A stretch of 64,000 nucleotides of DNA from NCBI GenBank assembly GCA_018241685.1, contig JAFEDJ010000009.1, positions 1 to 64,000 of the forward strand, in the 5' to 3' direction. The stretch is from Pseudomonadota bacterium. Its GTDB lineage: Bacteria > Pseudomonadota > Gammaproteobacteria > Burkholderiales > Rhodocyclaceae. The position numbers and the translations under genes are program-made. Shown here piece after piece: positions 8,344-17,626 of the stretch; positions within the stretch are counted from its first letter, which is position 1; every line of letters begins with the position of its first letter. The notes below the pieces were generated by a model, which worked only from the letters and a program-made list of their open reading frames with translations, did not search any database and was not told where the DNA came from.

Positions 8344-9320
8344 CGGCCCCCTTCGGGCCGCTGACTCCCGACTTCGTGCTGTCGGCAGTGGAAGCCACCG
8401 GTCTCTTCTGCGACGGCCGGCTGCTGACCCTCAACAGCTACGAGAACCGCGTCTACCAGGTCGGCATCGAGGACGCCGCGCCGGTGGTCGCCAAGTTCTA
8501 CCGCCCGGCGCGTTGGAGCGACGAGGCGATCCTCGAGGAACATGCTTTCCTGGCCGAACTGGCCGAGGCGGAGATCCCCGCCGTGCCGGCGCTGGAGATC
8601 GGCGGGCGCACGCTGCACCACACGGACGGCTTCCGGCTGGCCCTGTTCCCGCGGCGCGGCGGCCGCGCGCCGGAGCTGGACGACCCGGAAGTGCTGACCT
8701 GGCTGGGGCGCTTCCTCGGGCGCATCCACGCCATCGGCGCCCGCCAGCCCTTCGCCCATCGGCCGATGCTGGACATCCGCAGCTTCGGCGAGGAACCGCG
8801 CGACGCGTTGCTGGCCTCGCCCTTCCTGCCGCCGGAGCTACGCGACACTTGGCTGTCGGTGGTGGACCAGGCCCTGGCCAGCGTGCGCCACTGCTTCGAA
8901 CGAGCCGGCGAACTGCCGCAGATCCGCCTGCACGGCGACGTGCACAGCGGCAACGTGCTGTGGACCGACGCCGGTCCCCATTTCGTGGATTTCGACGACG
9001 CCCGCAACGGCCCGGCGATCCAGGACCTGTGGATGCTGCTGTCCGGCGACGCACCGGCAATGGCGCGCCAGCTCGACGCGGTGCTCGAAGGCTACGAGCA
9101 GTTCGCCACTTTCGAGCCGCGCAGCCTCAACCTGGTGGAAGCCCTGCGCACCCTGCGCCTGATCCACTACGCCGGCTGGATCGCCAAGCGTTGGGACGAC
9201 CCGGCCTTCCCGGCCGCCTTCAGCTGGTTCGACACGCCGCGCTACTGGCAGGACCAGATCCTGGCGCTACGGGAGCAGGTCGCATTGATGGACGAATCGC
9301 CGCTGCTGCGGCAATTCTGA
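8340..9320 (+). CDS. srkA: Stress response kinase SrkA (YihE/RdoA family)
   Basis: A 326-residue cytoplasmic Ser/Thr kinase of the choline-kinase-like fold. In E. coli SrkA counteracts stress-induced programmed death and acts downstream of Cpx signalling. The N-lobe has YENRVYQVG with the ATP-binding lysine in VVAKFYRP. The catalytic loop is HGDVHSGN (about residue 200), followed by the metal-binding DFDDA (about 218-222). Length matches the family (about 328). The start overlaps the terC stop by four bases, so this is the second gene of a two-gene operon. It ends 12 bases before the convergent HAD gene, with no clear terminator between them. Confidence 0.9.
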   Translation: MTAPFGPLTPDFVLSAVEATGLFCDGRLLTLNSYENRVYQVGIEDAAPVVAKFYRPARWSDEAILEEHAFLAELAEAEIPAVPALEIGGRTLHHTDGFRLALFPRRGGRAPELDDPEVLTWLGRFLGRIHAIGARQPFAHRPMLDIRSFGEEPRDALLASPFLPPELRDTWLSVVDQALASVRHCFERAGELPQIRLHGDVHSGNVLWTDAGPHFVDFDDARNGPAIQDLWMLLSGDAPAMARQLDAVLEGYEQFATFEPRSLNLVEALRTLRLIHYAGWIAKRWDDPAFPAAFSWFDTPRYWQDQILALREQVALMDESPLLRQF

Positions 9321-9332
9321 ACGGGAAAGAAG

Positions 9333-9809
9333 TCAGGCCGGCGCCGCCGCTTCCGGTGCCTTGAACTCGCCGGAACGGAAGGCGTCGAGCATGCGGCGCA
9401 TGCGGCCGGCGTCCTCATCGGTGAAGCCGCGCTTGAAATCGGTCAGTACCAGCCGCGCGCGGGTCGGCCAGTTACCGGGGGCATCGTCGATGGCCAGCCA
9501 TTGTGCCTCGCCGCCCTTGCGGGCCAGCCACTGGTGCGCCTCCCGCTCGCGCAGGCCGTACAGTTCATCGGGCTTGCGCGGAAAGATCGTCGGCGTGGTG
9601 TCGATGACCCGCGGACGGATGTCCTCCGAAAAGCGCGCCACCAGCTTGGGCAGCGAGAACAGCGTGCGCCAGTCGGACGCGATGACAACCCGCGTCTCCG
9701 GGTAGTCGCGCAGCACCGCCTCCAGCTCCGGCAGACAGCGGAAATCCTCCACCTCACCCCAGGGATGGGTGACGCCATCGAAGTCGAGGAAGACGTAAAC
9801 CGGGTTCAT
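9333..9809 (-). CDS. HAD-like hydrolase-domain protein
   Basis: A 158-residue protein. DFDGVTH near the N-terminus carries the HAD nucleophile and acid-base aspartates (Asp9, Asp11). VVIASDWR gives the motif II serine, and LAIDDAPG near residue 110 gives the motif IV aspartates. The small size and lack of a cap domain resemble the HAD domain found with RNA repair proteins, but the substrate is unknown. I chose the ATG at 9809; a GTG two codons upstream is possible, and neither has a good ribosome binding site. The gene is monocistronic, convergent with srkA and divergent from fabI. Confidence 0.75.
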   Translation of the reverse strand: MNPVYVFLDFDGVTHPWGEVEDFRCLPELEAVLRDYPETRVVIASDWRTLFSLPKLVARFSEDIRPRVIDTTPTIFPRKPDELYGLREREAHQWLARKGGEAQWLAIDDAPGNWPTRARLVLTDFKRGFTDEDAGRMRRMLDAFRSGEFKAPEAAAPA

Positions 9810-9990
9810 CGCCACGGCCGCCGAACCGGCAAGTTTTCGATCAGGAGTTGATGCATCGCAACAATGGCATTCGAGAAAGCCGGAAACTAAACGTTAATGT
9901 AAAAAACCCGTGTAACAGACACGCTAGACTATTCTAAAGTCAGCGATTGCTGCAGTGCGGTAAATTTTCTTATTCCTACGGAGCCCCTCT

Positions 9991-10770
9991 ATGAAGCCCA
10001 TCATCAACCTCGAAGGCAAGGTTGGCCTGATCACCGGCATCGCCAACGAAAAATCCATCTCCACCGGGGTCGCCGAAGCCTGCATCGACGCGGGCGCCAA
10101 GGTCATCATCACCTACCAGAACGAGAAGACCCTGGCCTTCATCGAGCCCATCGTCAGCCGCCTGGGCGTCGAGGACGTAATGCTGCTCGACGTGACCAAG
10201 CCGGAGATCGTCGACGACGTGTTCGCACAGATCGACGCCAAGTACGGCAAGCTCGACTTCGCGATCCACTCCATGGCCTTCGCCAAGCGCGACGACCTGC
10301 ACGGCCGCGTGGTGGACACTTCCGCCGACGGCTTTGCGCTGGCCATGGACGTATCCACCCACTCCTTCGTGCGTCTGGCCCGCAAGGCCGAGCCGCTGCT
10401 CGAGAAGGCCGGCGGCGGCTCGCTGATCACCATGACCTATCTGGGCAGCGAGAAGGTCATCGCCAACTACGGCATGATGGGCCTGTGCAAGGCCGCGCTG
10501 GAAGCCGCCACCCGCTACATGGCCTTCGAGCTGGGCTCCAAGAACATCCGCGTCAACGCGATCTCCCCGGGCCCGCTGATGACCCGCGCGGCTTCCGGCA
10601 TCGCCGGCTTCGACGGCCTGATGGCCGCCGCGGTGGATCGCTCCCCGCTGCACCGCCTGGTCACGCCGGAAGACATCGGCGCCCTCACGGCCTTCCTGGT
10701 ATCCGACGCGGGCCGCAACCTGTCTGGTGGCGTACACTTCGTGGATGCCGGCTACAACATCATCGGGTGA
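9991..10770 (+). CDS. fabI: Enoyl-[acyl-carrier-protein] reductase (NADH) FabI
   Basis: FabI reduces trans-2-enoyl-ACP in each round of fatty acid elongation, using NADH. The 259-residue protein is the usual length. It has the FabI-type dinucleotide motif GIANEKSI (about 16-23), Tyr150, and the catalytic Tyr160-x6-Lys167. GGVHFVDAGYNI closes the Rossmann fold at the C-terminus. GGAG precedes the ATG. The 181 bases upstream are AT-rich and must hold the promoter, but I see no consensus boxes. The kinase-like gene begins 16 bases downstream and may share the transcript. Confidence 0.95.
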   Translation: MKPIINLEGKVGLITGIANEKSISTGVAEACIDAGAKVIITYQNEKTLAFIEPIVSRLGVEDVMLLDVTKPEIVDDVFAQIDAKYGKLDFAIHSMAFAKRDDLHGRVVDTSADGFALAMDVSTHSFVRLARKAEPLLEKAGGGSLITMTYLGSEKVIANYGMMGLCKAALEAATRYMAFELGSKNIRVNAISPGPLMTRAASGIAGFDGLMAAAVDRSPLHRLVTPEDIGALTAFLVSDAGRNLSGGVHFVDAGYNIIG

Positions 10771-10786
10771 CCCCACCCGCTCCGTG

Positions 10787-11380
10787 ATGACGGAACCGGA
10801 CGCCGGGAATGCTACGGGCGACATCATCGTCGCCCGTATCGCCGACCCAGTGCCGGTCCATCCGCTCCTCGATGGCCGCCCCGAACTCGGGCGCGGCGAG
10901 TCGTCCATCGTCCTTGATGCCGGCGACGGGGAGCGGGTCTACAAGGTCGTCAGCTCCCCTGCCGACTACTACTACCTGGCTGCCGACGACCGCCCCACCG
11001 GCATCCACTTCCCGCACCTGTACCGCGACCACGGCGTGGTCGGCAAGGCCAGCAACGGCTACTCCTTCCGCCTGCTGGAAATCGAACGCCTGGAACCGAT
11101 CAGCGGCCCAGCCGAAGCCGTGGCGCGCATCCTGTCCGACGCCTACTGGCAGGGCTGCGAGAAATGGGCCAACCTGGGCGTCAACCGCGGCCGCCTAGCG
11201 CTCTACCACATCGCCCAGGCGCCTCCGCCGGGCCTGCCGGCGAGCATCGTGCAGGCCATCGCCGCGCTGTCCGACTTCATCGAGGAATACCCGGTCCAGC
11301 CGGACATTCTCAACCCTCACAACCTGATGATGCGTACCGACGGCACCCTGGTCTTCTCCGACCCGGTCTTTCTGCCCTGA
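10787..11380 (+). CDS. Small protein kinase-like protein of unknown function
   Basis: I do not recognise a named family for this 197-residue protein. It reads like a very short kinase fold. LGRGESSIVLDAGDG (from about residue 34) resembles a glycine-rich loop, and RVYKVV supplies a lysine. LLEIERLEPI resembles a hinge region. DILNPHNLMMRTDG and FSDPV near the C-terminus resemble the catalytic loop and the DFG site of phage-type kinases. The Asp-to-Asn spacing is altered, so activity is doubtful. It starts at ATG 10787 (GTG 10784 is an alternative), 16 bases after fabI, suggesting co-transcription. It could be a pseudokinase or a phage-derived regulator. Confidence 0.6.
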   Translation: MTEPDAGNATGDIIVARIADPVPVHPLLDGRPELGRGESSIVLDAGDGERVYKVVSSPADYYYLAADDRPTGIHFPHLYRDHGVVGKASNGYSFRLLEIERLEPISGPAEAVARILSDAYWQGCEKWANLGVNRGRLALYHIAQAPPPGLPASIVQAIAALSDFIEEYPVQPDILNPHNLMMRTDGTLVFSDPVFLP

Positions 11381-11589
11381 CACGACACGGGCATTTCAGC
11401 TCATATCCCGGGTGAAAATACGAAAAGCATTTTTACAGAAATCAGGCTGCACGCGCCTTTGTTACTGTCACAAAACATTCATTTGATTCAGCAAGACGCC
11501 TGTCGATAAATGTGCGGGTTTTCTGGTGCAACGCACAAAAAAACGCTCAAACCCGCATCGCCCTGCCGGGCCGACATGAAGTCATTTCC

Positions 11590-13230
11590 ATGAGCATTCG
11601 ACGCTACCTGATCATCCTCATCACCATCACCACCACGCTGCTGCTGGCCGCCGGCACCGCCGGCCTCATGATGTTCCAGCACAACACGCGGCTGGTGCGC
11701 AACCTCACCGACGACGCGATTCCCGGCGCATTGGCCGCCTCCGACCTGGGCGCCCAGCTCAAGCAGGTGCAGATCGTCCTCACCGAGATCGTCTACGCGC
11801 CCAGCGCCGACGTGGCCGCCGGTGCCAAGGAAAAACTACTGGCCCAGCGCAAAGGGCTGCACGAAGTCCTCACTGCGCAGGGACCGCTGGCCCACTCCGA
11901 TACCGAGAAAGCCATGCTCCACGAAGCGGAAGAAAGCCTGGCCCAGTACGAAGCAGCGATGGACGAGACCATCGAACAGGCCGTAGCCGGCCAACGCGCC
12001 ATCGCAGAAGCCAGCCTGTACGCCAACGTGGCGCAATACCAGCAGGAACTGCAGCAGATCCTCGAAACCCTGCGCGTCGAGAAACGCCGCACCAAGGACC
12101 GCTCGGTCGCCGCCGTGGAAGAAGGCTTCGTGCAGACCCAGTGGATCCTGTCGATCGCCACCGGGCTGACGCTGGTCGTGCTGGTCGGCCTGGTTTTCCG
12201 CCTGCACGGCAACATCATCAAGCCCCTGCGCGCGATGGAAGCCACGATGGCCTCCATCGCCACCTCGCTGGACTTCACGCAGCGCGTGCCGGTGGTCCGC
12301 AACGATGAGATCGGCCAATCCGTGCGCGCGTTCAACAGCCTGATCGACACGCTGCAGACCAGCCTCGGCGAGATGGTCGAGGTGATCCGCCGCAACGAGG
12401 TGGCCTCCATCGAGATGCACCAGTCGGCCGCTGCCATCGCCCGCCTGGCTTCCAACGGCACCCAGTCGTCCCAGGCCATCCATTCGGCAGTGCAGCAGAT
12501 CCAGGCCCACATCGTCGACATCGACCGGGAAACCCGCCAGGCCGGCGAGATCAGCAGCGACTCCAGCGCCCGCGCCACCGAGAACAGCGCGGTGATCCGC
12601 AACGCCGCCGGCCGCATCGAGCAACTCGCCACCAGCATCGACAACGCGTCGCGGCGCGTCTTCGACCTCGCCTCTTCAGTCGTCAAGGTTGAGGCCGTCG
12701 TTTCCGAGATCCGCCAGATCGCCGACCAGACCAACCTGCTGGCCCTCAACGCCGCCATCGAGGCGGCCCGCGCCGGCGAATCGGGCCGCGGTTTCGCGGT
12801 GGTCGCCGACGAGGTGCGCAAGCTGGCCGAACGCGCCGCCGGCTCCACCGAGCTGATCAACCAGCACATCTCGGAGATCCGCACGACATCCCATGACTCG
12901 ACCGAATTGATGCAGAAGGTCATCGGCGAGATGCAGGAAAGCACCACGCTGGCCCAGAGCGCCGGCAACGCGGTGGAACGCATCGAAGACTCGACCGGCA
13001 AGGTCATCCACGTGGTGAACGAAATCACCCGCCTGGTCGCCATCGGCCAATCGTCCAGCGACGAGATCGTCGGCCAGGTAGGCATGATCGACAACCTGCT
13101 CGGCGACGCCAACCACGCCGCGCTGCACACCAAGCAGGCCGCCGACTCGATCCGCGACATCTCCCAGCACATGGCACGTATCGTGGAACGTTTCCGCATC
13201 GGTGGCCCGGCGCTTGCATCAGCGCGCTAA
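11590..13230 (+). CDS. Methyl-accepting chemotaxis protein
   Basis: A 546-residue chemoreceptor. TM1 spans about 6-28, a periplasmic helical sensor (four-helix-bundle type) about 29-185, TM2 about 186-204, and HAMP about 205-260. The cytoplasmic methylation and signalling coiled coil follows, with the conserved hairpin near 372-415 (including [16 protein letters not shown] and [16 protein letters not shown]). It would control the flagellar motor through CheA/CheW. There is no C-terminal pentapeptide tether for CheR/CheB. The ligand cannot be predicted. ATG 11590 places TM1 at the N-terminus; the upstream in-frame start lacks support. No chemotaxis partner genes are nearby. The 209 bases upstream are AT-rich and probably hold its promoter. 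Confidence 0.9.
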   Translation: MSIRRYLIILITITTTLLLAAGTAGLMMFQHNTRLVRNLTDDAIPGALAASDLGAQLKQVQIVLTEIVYAPSADVAAGAKEKLLAQRKGLHEVLTAQGPLAHSDTEKAMLHEAEESLAQYEAAMDETIEQAVAGQRAIAEASLYANVAQYQQELQQILETLRVEKRRTKDRSVAAVEEGFVQTQWILSIATGLTLVVLVGLVFRLHGNIIKPLRAMEATMASIATSLDFTQRVPVVRNDEIGQSVRAFNSLIDTLQTSLGEMVEVIRRNEVASIEMHQSAAAIARLASNGTQSSQAIHSAVQQIQAHIVDIDRETRQAGEISSDSSARATENSAVIRNAAGRIEQLATSIDNASRRVFDLASSVVKVEAVVSEIRQIADQTNLLALNAAIEAARAGESGRGFAVVADEVRKLAERAAGSTELINQHISEIRTTSHDSTELMQKVIGEMQESTTLAQSAGNAVERIEDSTGKVIHVVNEITRLVAIGQSSSDEIVGQVGMIDNLLGDANHAALHTKQAADSIRDISQHMARIVERFRIGGPALASAR

Positions 13231-13264
13231 ACGCGGCGGCTTGGCCTAAAATCCGCAGCGCTTT

Positions 13265-13281
13265 GCGGGGCCCTGCCCCGC
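13265..13281 (+). repeat. Short inverted repeat after the chemoreceptor gene
   Basis: GCGGGGC (13265-13271) and GCCCCGC (13275-13281) form a perfect 7-bp stem with a CCT loop, 34 bases after the chemoreceptor stop and before the next ribosome binding site. There is no T tract, so it is at best a weak or factor-dependent terminator. Confidence 0.35.
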
Positions 13282-13303
13282 CCCCTCAACACGGAGAAAC
13301 TGC

Positions 13304-13876
13304 ATGTCCGGCGATCATTTCCATGTCCACGGCCCCCACGACCACGCGGTCGAACACGCCAGTCACGGCGGCGATAGCTTCGCGTCGCGCATCGCGGCGA
13401 TGACCGCAGTCCTTGCCACCCTCGGCGCGCTATTCAGCTACGCCGGCGGCGCCACCCAGAACGATGCGCTGATGCACAAGAACGAGGCCGCCATCCGCAA
13501 GACGGAAGCCTCCAACCAGTGGGGCTACTACCAGGCCAAGAGCTCCAAGCAGAACATCGCCGAGCTGGCCTTTGCGCTGACCAGTGGCGAAGCCCAGACC
13601 CGCTACCAGTCGGAAATCGAGCGCTACAAGCACGAGAAGGAAGACATCAAGAGCAAGGCCGAGAAGCTGGAAGCCTCCGCCACCGAGGCCGAGGAAGCCA
13701 GCGAACACTCCATGCACGAGCACCACCGCTGGGCCCAGGCAATGACGGCCATGCAGGTCGCCATCTCGCTGGCCGCGATCACCCTGCTGACCCGCAAGAA
13801 GTGGATGGAATGGGCGTCCCTCGGGGTGGCCGGCGCTGGCTGCGCGATCGCCGCGGTGGCTCTGCTCCACATTTGA
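13304..13876 (+). CDS. DUF4337 membrane protein
   Basis: A 190-residue protein of unknown function. A histidine-rich N-terminus (HFHVHGPHDHAVEH) could bind metal. One membrane segment follows near 25-45, then a long charged helical stretch (about 60-140, rich in Glu and Lys). Two closely spaced membrane segments lie at the C-terminus (about 147-190), separated by KKWMEW. This arrangement fits DUF4337. A GGAGA ribosome binding site precedes the ATG. It appears monocistronic, between the chemoreceptor and the secreted peptidase. Confidence 0.75.
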   Translation: MSGDHFHVHGPHDHAVEHASHGGDSFASRIAAMTAVLATLGALFSYAGGATQNDALMHKNEAAIRKTEASNQWGYYQAKSSKQNIAELAFALTSGEAQTRYQSEIERYKHEKEDIKSKAEKLEASATEAEEASEHSMHEHHRWAQAMTAMQVAISLAAITLLTRKKWMEWASLGVAGAGCAIAAVALLHI

Positions 13877-13963
13877 AACCCAAAATGGTCAGAACGCCTT
13901 GACAGCCTGATTGCCGCTACGGAGCATGATGCGAGTCCGATACCAACCAGGGAGGGCCACGCC

Positions 13964-15016
13964 ATGCAAGACCAGTACCGTACGCGTCCAGTCGAACAAG
14001 GTCATGCAGGGCGGCCCTGGCGCCGCCTTGCCGAGGCCTGCGCCGTCATTGTCGGCCTCGCCGTGCTGGGCCCGGCGCACGCCGACAAACCTTACCAGTA
14101 CTACGTGGTCGGCAACCCGGCCGACGCCAGCCCCAGCCAGCCACCCCGCGAGCCGTCCGCGCTGCTGATGGGCGGCGGCCCGGACGTGGACGCGGCCTTC
14201 CAGTGGATGATTTCCCGCGCCGGCGGCGGCGACTTCGTGGTGATCCGCGCCACCGGCACCGACGCCTACAACCCCTACATCTATGCGATGGGCGGCGTGG
14301 ATTCGGTGGAGACGCTGATCATCCCGTCGCGGGACGCCGCCAACGATCCCTTCGTGATCGACCGCATCAACAAGGCCGAAGCCCTGTTCATCGCCGGCGG
14401 CGACCAGAGCGACTACATCAACTTCTGGAAGGGCACCGGCGTCGAACAGGCCATCAGCGGCCTGATCGCCCGCAAGGTGCCGATCGGCGGCACCAGCGCC
14501 GGCCTCTCCGTGCTCGGCCAGTTCGACTTCGCGGCCCTCAACGGCACCGTCTATTCCGACGACGCGCTGAACAATCCCTACACCAAGCGGGTGACCCTCG
14601 ACCGGGGCTTCATCACCGCACCGGGGCTGGACTTCGTGATCACCGACGCCCATCTGGACACCCGCGACCGCATGGGCCGGCTGGTCACCTTCCTGGCGCG
14701 CATCGTGCAGGACGGCTGGTCGGGCATGGCCCGCGGCATCGGCGTGGACGTGGAAACCGCCCTCGCGGTGGCCGGCACCTCGGCCACGCGGCTTGGCAGC
14801 GGCTCGGTGTATTTCCTGCAGACCAACGGCCTACCCCAGGTCTGCCAGCCCGGCACACCACTCACCTACCGCAACGTCGGCGTGCAGCGCCTGTCCGGCA
14901 GCGGCCGCTTCGACCTGCTGAACTGGCGCGGCTACGGCGGCGCCACCACCAACTACAACCTGTCTGCCGACCGCGGCACGCTGTCTTCGACGCAGACAGG
15001 CGGCGCGATCTACTGA
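13964..15016 (+). CDS. Secreted cyanophycinase-like peptidase, family S51
   Basis: A 350-residue peptidase S51 (cyanophycinase/dipeptidase E) family protein. Family features are LLMGGGPDVDAAF, LFIAGGDQSDYINF, the nucleophile elbow GGTSAG (serine near residue 178) and the region DAHLDTRDRMGRL. A basic leader followed by a hydrophobic stretch (about 25-38) ending AHA-DK suggests export. True cyanophycinases are mostly cytoplasmic, so this secreted form may act on exogenous cyanophycin or other acidic peptides. A GGAGGG site lies 7 bases before the ATG. It is convergent with the sulfatase gene, 18 bases apart. Confidence 0.85.
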   Translation: MQDQYRTRPVEQGHAGRPWRRLAEACAVIVGLAVLGPAHADKPYQYYVVGNPADASPSQPPREPSALLMGGGPDVDAAFQWMISRAGGGDFVVIRATGTDAYNPYIYAMGGVDSVETLIIPSRDAANDPFVIDRINKAEALFIAGGDQSDYINFWKGTGVEQAISGLIARKVPIGGTSAGLSVLGQFDFAALNGTVYSDDALNNPYTKRVTLDRGFITAPGLDFVITDAHLDTRDRMGRLVTFLARIVQDGWSGMARGIGVDVETALAVAGTSATRLGSGSVYFLQTNGLPQVCQPGTPLTYRNVGVQRLSGSGRFDLLNWRGYGGATTNYNLSADRGTLSSTQTGGAIY

Positions 15017-15034
15017 GGGCGCCCGCTCGCCGGC

Positions 15035-16717
15035 TCAGTTGCCGATGCTGAAGGGGCGCTCCAGATAGATGTTGCGCCCCTCCGGCAGAACTACCCGGTT
15101 GTCCTGCACATAGCCGTCCCACAGGGCCACCAGCTGCGCCAGCCGGGCCGGCTGGCGGGCGGCCAGGTCGGTGGTTTCGCCGGGATCGGCGGCCAGGTCG
15201 AACAACTCCCACTTGCCGCTGCCCACCGGTTTCTCGGACCACACGATCTTCCAGTCACCCTGGCGGATCGAGCGGTTGCCGAACAATTCCTCACCAAGCA
15301 CATAATCCTGCGGATGGGGGCTGGCGACCTGGCCCTGCAGGTAGGGCAGCAGCGAGCGCCCGGTGATCGGATGCACACTGCGCCCCTTGTAGCGGCTACC
15401 GGGATCTGCCACGCCGGCCAGTTGCAGGAAGGTCGGCGCCAGATCCCGCACCGTCGCCAGCGCCTGCCGGTTGGCCCCTTCCGCCGCACTCACGCCGGGC
15501 ACGCGGGCGATGGCCGGGGAGATCACGCCGCCTTCGGTGGTGAAACCCTTCGAGTAACGGAACGGCGTTGCCCCCACCTCGGCCCAACGGGCCCCGTAAT
15601 ACACATAGGAATCCGCCTTGCCGATGTTGTCCAGCCGGTTGTTAGCGCCGGGCGGCGCAAACTCGGGCACCACGTGGCCCTCCGCGCCGTTGTCGGACAG
15701 GAAGAAGATCGCCGTGTTGTCGTACTGGCCGGAGTCCTTCAGGTACTGGATCAGGCGCCCGATGTTGGCATCCAGGTTGTCCACCAGCGCTGCATAAGTC
15801 TCCATGCGGCGCGCCTCCAGGGCCCGCTGCTCGGGGTTCAGGCTGTTCCAGTCGGGTAACGTGGCACTGGCGGGCAGCGGCTGGTGCACCGACTTGCCGG
15901 CCTCGACGAGACCCAGGCGGCGCTGGCGCTCCAGGCGCTCGGCGCGGATCGCCGCGTAGCCGCCGTCGTAGCGCCCCTTGTACTTGGCGATCGCCTCCGG
16001 CAGCGCCTGCAGCGGCCAGTGGGGCGCGGTGTAGGCCGCGTAGGCAAAGAATGGCTGGCCGTCGGCGCGGTGCTTGTCGATGAAGGCGATCAGCTTGTCG
16101 GTGAAGGTGTTGGACGAGAAGTAGTCCGCCGGCAGCTTCACCTCACGACCGTTATCCACGTAGGTGCCGGCGTTCCAGCCAGCCGGGGTCGCGAAGTGGT
16201 TGCCACCGCCCTGCAGCAGCGCGAAGGACTCCTCGAAGCCGCGCGCTTGCGGGCGATGCGGCTCGTCCAGGCCCAGGTGCCACTTGCCGGCCAGGTAGGT
16301 GTGGTAGCCGGCATCACGCAGCAGCGCCGGGAAGGACAGCGCGGCGTCGTTCAGGTGGCCTTCGTAGCCCGGCTGGCCTTTCTGGTTGGGCTGGATCAGC
16401 TCGGCCATCGTGCCGAGGCCCGCGAGGTGGTGATCGGTGCCGGACAGCAGCGCCGCGCGGGTCGGCGAGCAGGTCGGGGCGACGTGGAAATTGGTGAGGC
16501 GCACGCCGTCCCGCGCCAGCTCGTCCAGGTTGGGGGTGTCGATCTCGCCGCCGTAGGGGCGGATGTCCGAATAGCCCAGGTCGTCGGCCAGGATCAGCAG
16601 GATGTTCGGCCGCCGCGCCGCCGCGCCCGCCTCCGTCCCGGCCGCCAGCGCGGAACCGATGCCGCAGCACAGCAGGGCCAGCGCGGTCAGGCGGGGGAAA
16701 TCGATCTTCACAGCCAT
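15035..16717 (-). CDS. Periplasmic arylsulfatase
   Basis: A 560-residue type I sulfatase. It has a signal peptide (about 1-26, ALAAG), a metal-binding DD pair (Asp45-Asp46 in LADDLGYSD) and the sulfatase signature CSPTR with Cys83, which is converted to formylglycine. GKWHLG and FFLSDNGAEG follow. It would hydrolyse sulfate esters in the periplasm for sulfur scavenging. No formylglycine-generating enzyme is in the window, so maturation must come from elsewhere. The ATG at 16717 follows a GGAGAC site; the longer in-frame start adds an implausible leader. Confidence 0.9.
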   Translation of the reverse strand: MAVKIDFPRLTALALLCCGIGSALAAGTEAGAAARRPNILLILADDLGYSDIRPYGGEIDTPNLDELARDGVRLTNFHVAPTCSPTRAALLSGTDHHLAGLGTMAELIQPNQKGQPGYEGHLNDAALSFPALLRDAGYHTYLAGKWHLGLDEPHRPQARGFEESFALLQGGGNHFATPAGWNAGTYVDNGREVKLPADYFSSNTFTDKLIAFIDKHRADGQPFFAYAAYTAPHWPLQALPEAIAKYKGRYDGGYAAIRAERLERQRRLGLVEAGKSVHQPLPASATLPDWNSLNPEQRALEARRMETYAALVDNLDANIGRLIQYLKDSGQYDNTAIFFLSDNGAEGHVVPEFAPPGANNRLDNIGKADSYVYYGARWAEVGATPFRYSKGFTTEGGVISPAIARVPGVSAAEGANRQALATVRDLAPTFLQLAGVADPGSRYKGRSVHPITGRSLLPYLQGQVASPHPQDYVLGEELFGNRSIRQGDWKIVWSEKPVGSGKWELFDLAADPGETTDLAARQPARLAQLVALWDGYVQDNRVVLPEGRNIYLERPFSIGN

Positions 16718-17072
16718 CGCGTTTCGTCTCCACAGAGGCGGCGCTGCCATCAGCGGCCGACGCGGCGCACCTTAGCGGCGAAACTGAGAGCGGGGAACGA
16801 ACGATTCATGGATAGCTTTGCGCACTTTCCCGGGCCTGCGCAGCGCGAAGCAACGCTGCACGACCGGCAGCAGGCGGCTGTGGACAAGGCAGCAGACGCA
16901 AGCCTGGTCATGCCGTGTGCGGGGACATCCGGCGCCGCGGGCCGACCGCGGCCCCGCCCGGAAAACAGTGGGCCACGGGCCGGAACGCGCCGCGACGACA
17001 TCAGCGGGGAATGCTTCTTGCGGACTTTCCGCAACGCAACACGCGTTCCCTCAACGAAAGCACACCGCTCCG
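16718..17072. other. Intergenic region between the sulfatase and the GlcG-like gene
   Basis: This 355-base divergent region has no supported coding sequence. It must hold promoters for both neighbouring genes, but no near-consensus sigma-70 boxes are visible. The one notable element is the inverted repeat at 17018-17034. Confidence 0.6.
17018..17034. promoter_or_regulatory. Candidate operator: perfect 7-3-7 inverted repeat
   Basis: TTGCGGA-CTT-TCCGCAA is a perfect palindrome with a 3-base centre, ending 38 bases before the GlcG-like start. Its size and place fit a dimeric repressor or activator site. The loop is too short and T residues too few for a terminator. No regulator gene is adjacent. 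Confidence 0.4.
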
Positions 17073-17573
17073 ATGAAACTGAAGACCCTGCTCCCCGTCG
17101 CCGCCTTCTGCCTCGCCACGCCGCTGCTCGCCCAGGCCCAGGCCGTCGTCAATGTGCGCAACCTGTCCTATGCGGCAGCCCATGAAGCCGCCTCGGTGGC
17201 CCTCGAAACCTGCCGCAAGAACGGCTATGCGGTCACCGTCACCGTGCTCGACCGCCTCGGCCGCAGCAAGGTCGTCCTGCATGACGACGGCGCCGGCCCA
17301 CACACCATCGAGAACAGCCTGCGCAAGGCCTACACCAGCCTGACCTTCAAGACCCCGTCGGGGGAATTCGGCAAGCGCATCGCCGGCACGCCGAACGCCG
17401 CCGGCATCCTGCAGCTGGAAAACGTCACCACGCTGGAAGGCGCGCTGCCGATCCTGGCCGGCCAAGACCTGGTCGGCGCCATCGGCATCTCCGGCGCGCC
17501 GGGCGGCGACAAGGATGCCGCCTGCGCCCAGGCCGGCATCGACCGCATCGCCAACGGGCTGACCGCCCGCTGA
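17073..17573 (+). CDS. GlcG/HbpS-like heme-binding domain protein, exported
   Basis: A 166-residue protein with a signal peptide (about 1-22, AQAQA) and one GlcG/HbpS domain. Typical segments are LSYAAAHEAASVALETC, VTVLDRLGRSKVVLHDDGAG, and a C-terminal GAIGISGAPGGDKDAACAQAG. Family members bind heme or small ligands, and some sit beside oxidoreductases, but the precise role here is unknown. I chose the ATG at 17073 because the signal peptide begins there; the ribosome binding site is weak. It stands alone, convergent with rdgC, with an inverted repeat upstream. Confidence 0.8.
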   Translation: MKLKTLLPVAAFCLATPLLAQAQAVVNVRNLSYAAAHEAASVALETCRKNGYAVTVTVLDRLGRSKVVLHDDGAGPHTIENSLRKAYTSLTFKTPSGEFGKRIAGTPNAAGILQLENVTTLEGALPILAGQDLVGAIGISGAPGGDKDAACAQAGIDRIANGLTAR

Positions 17574-17594
17574 CGCCTGCCAAGCCAGCCTGGA

Positions 17595-17618
17595 GGGGAA
17601 GCCGAGACCGGCCTCCCC
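17595..17618. terminator. Hairpin between convergent GlcG-like gene and rdgC
   Basis: GGGGAAGCC (17595-17603) pairs with GGCCTCCCC (17610-17618) with one mismatch, around a 6-base loop. It lies between the two stop codons of convergent genes, where a bidirectional terminator is expected. There is no T tract on either side, so this is tentative. Confidence 0.4.
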
Positions 17619-17626
17619 TGCGGCGT

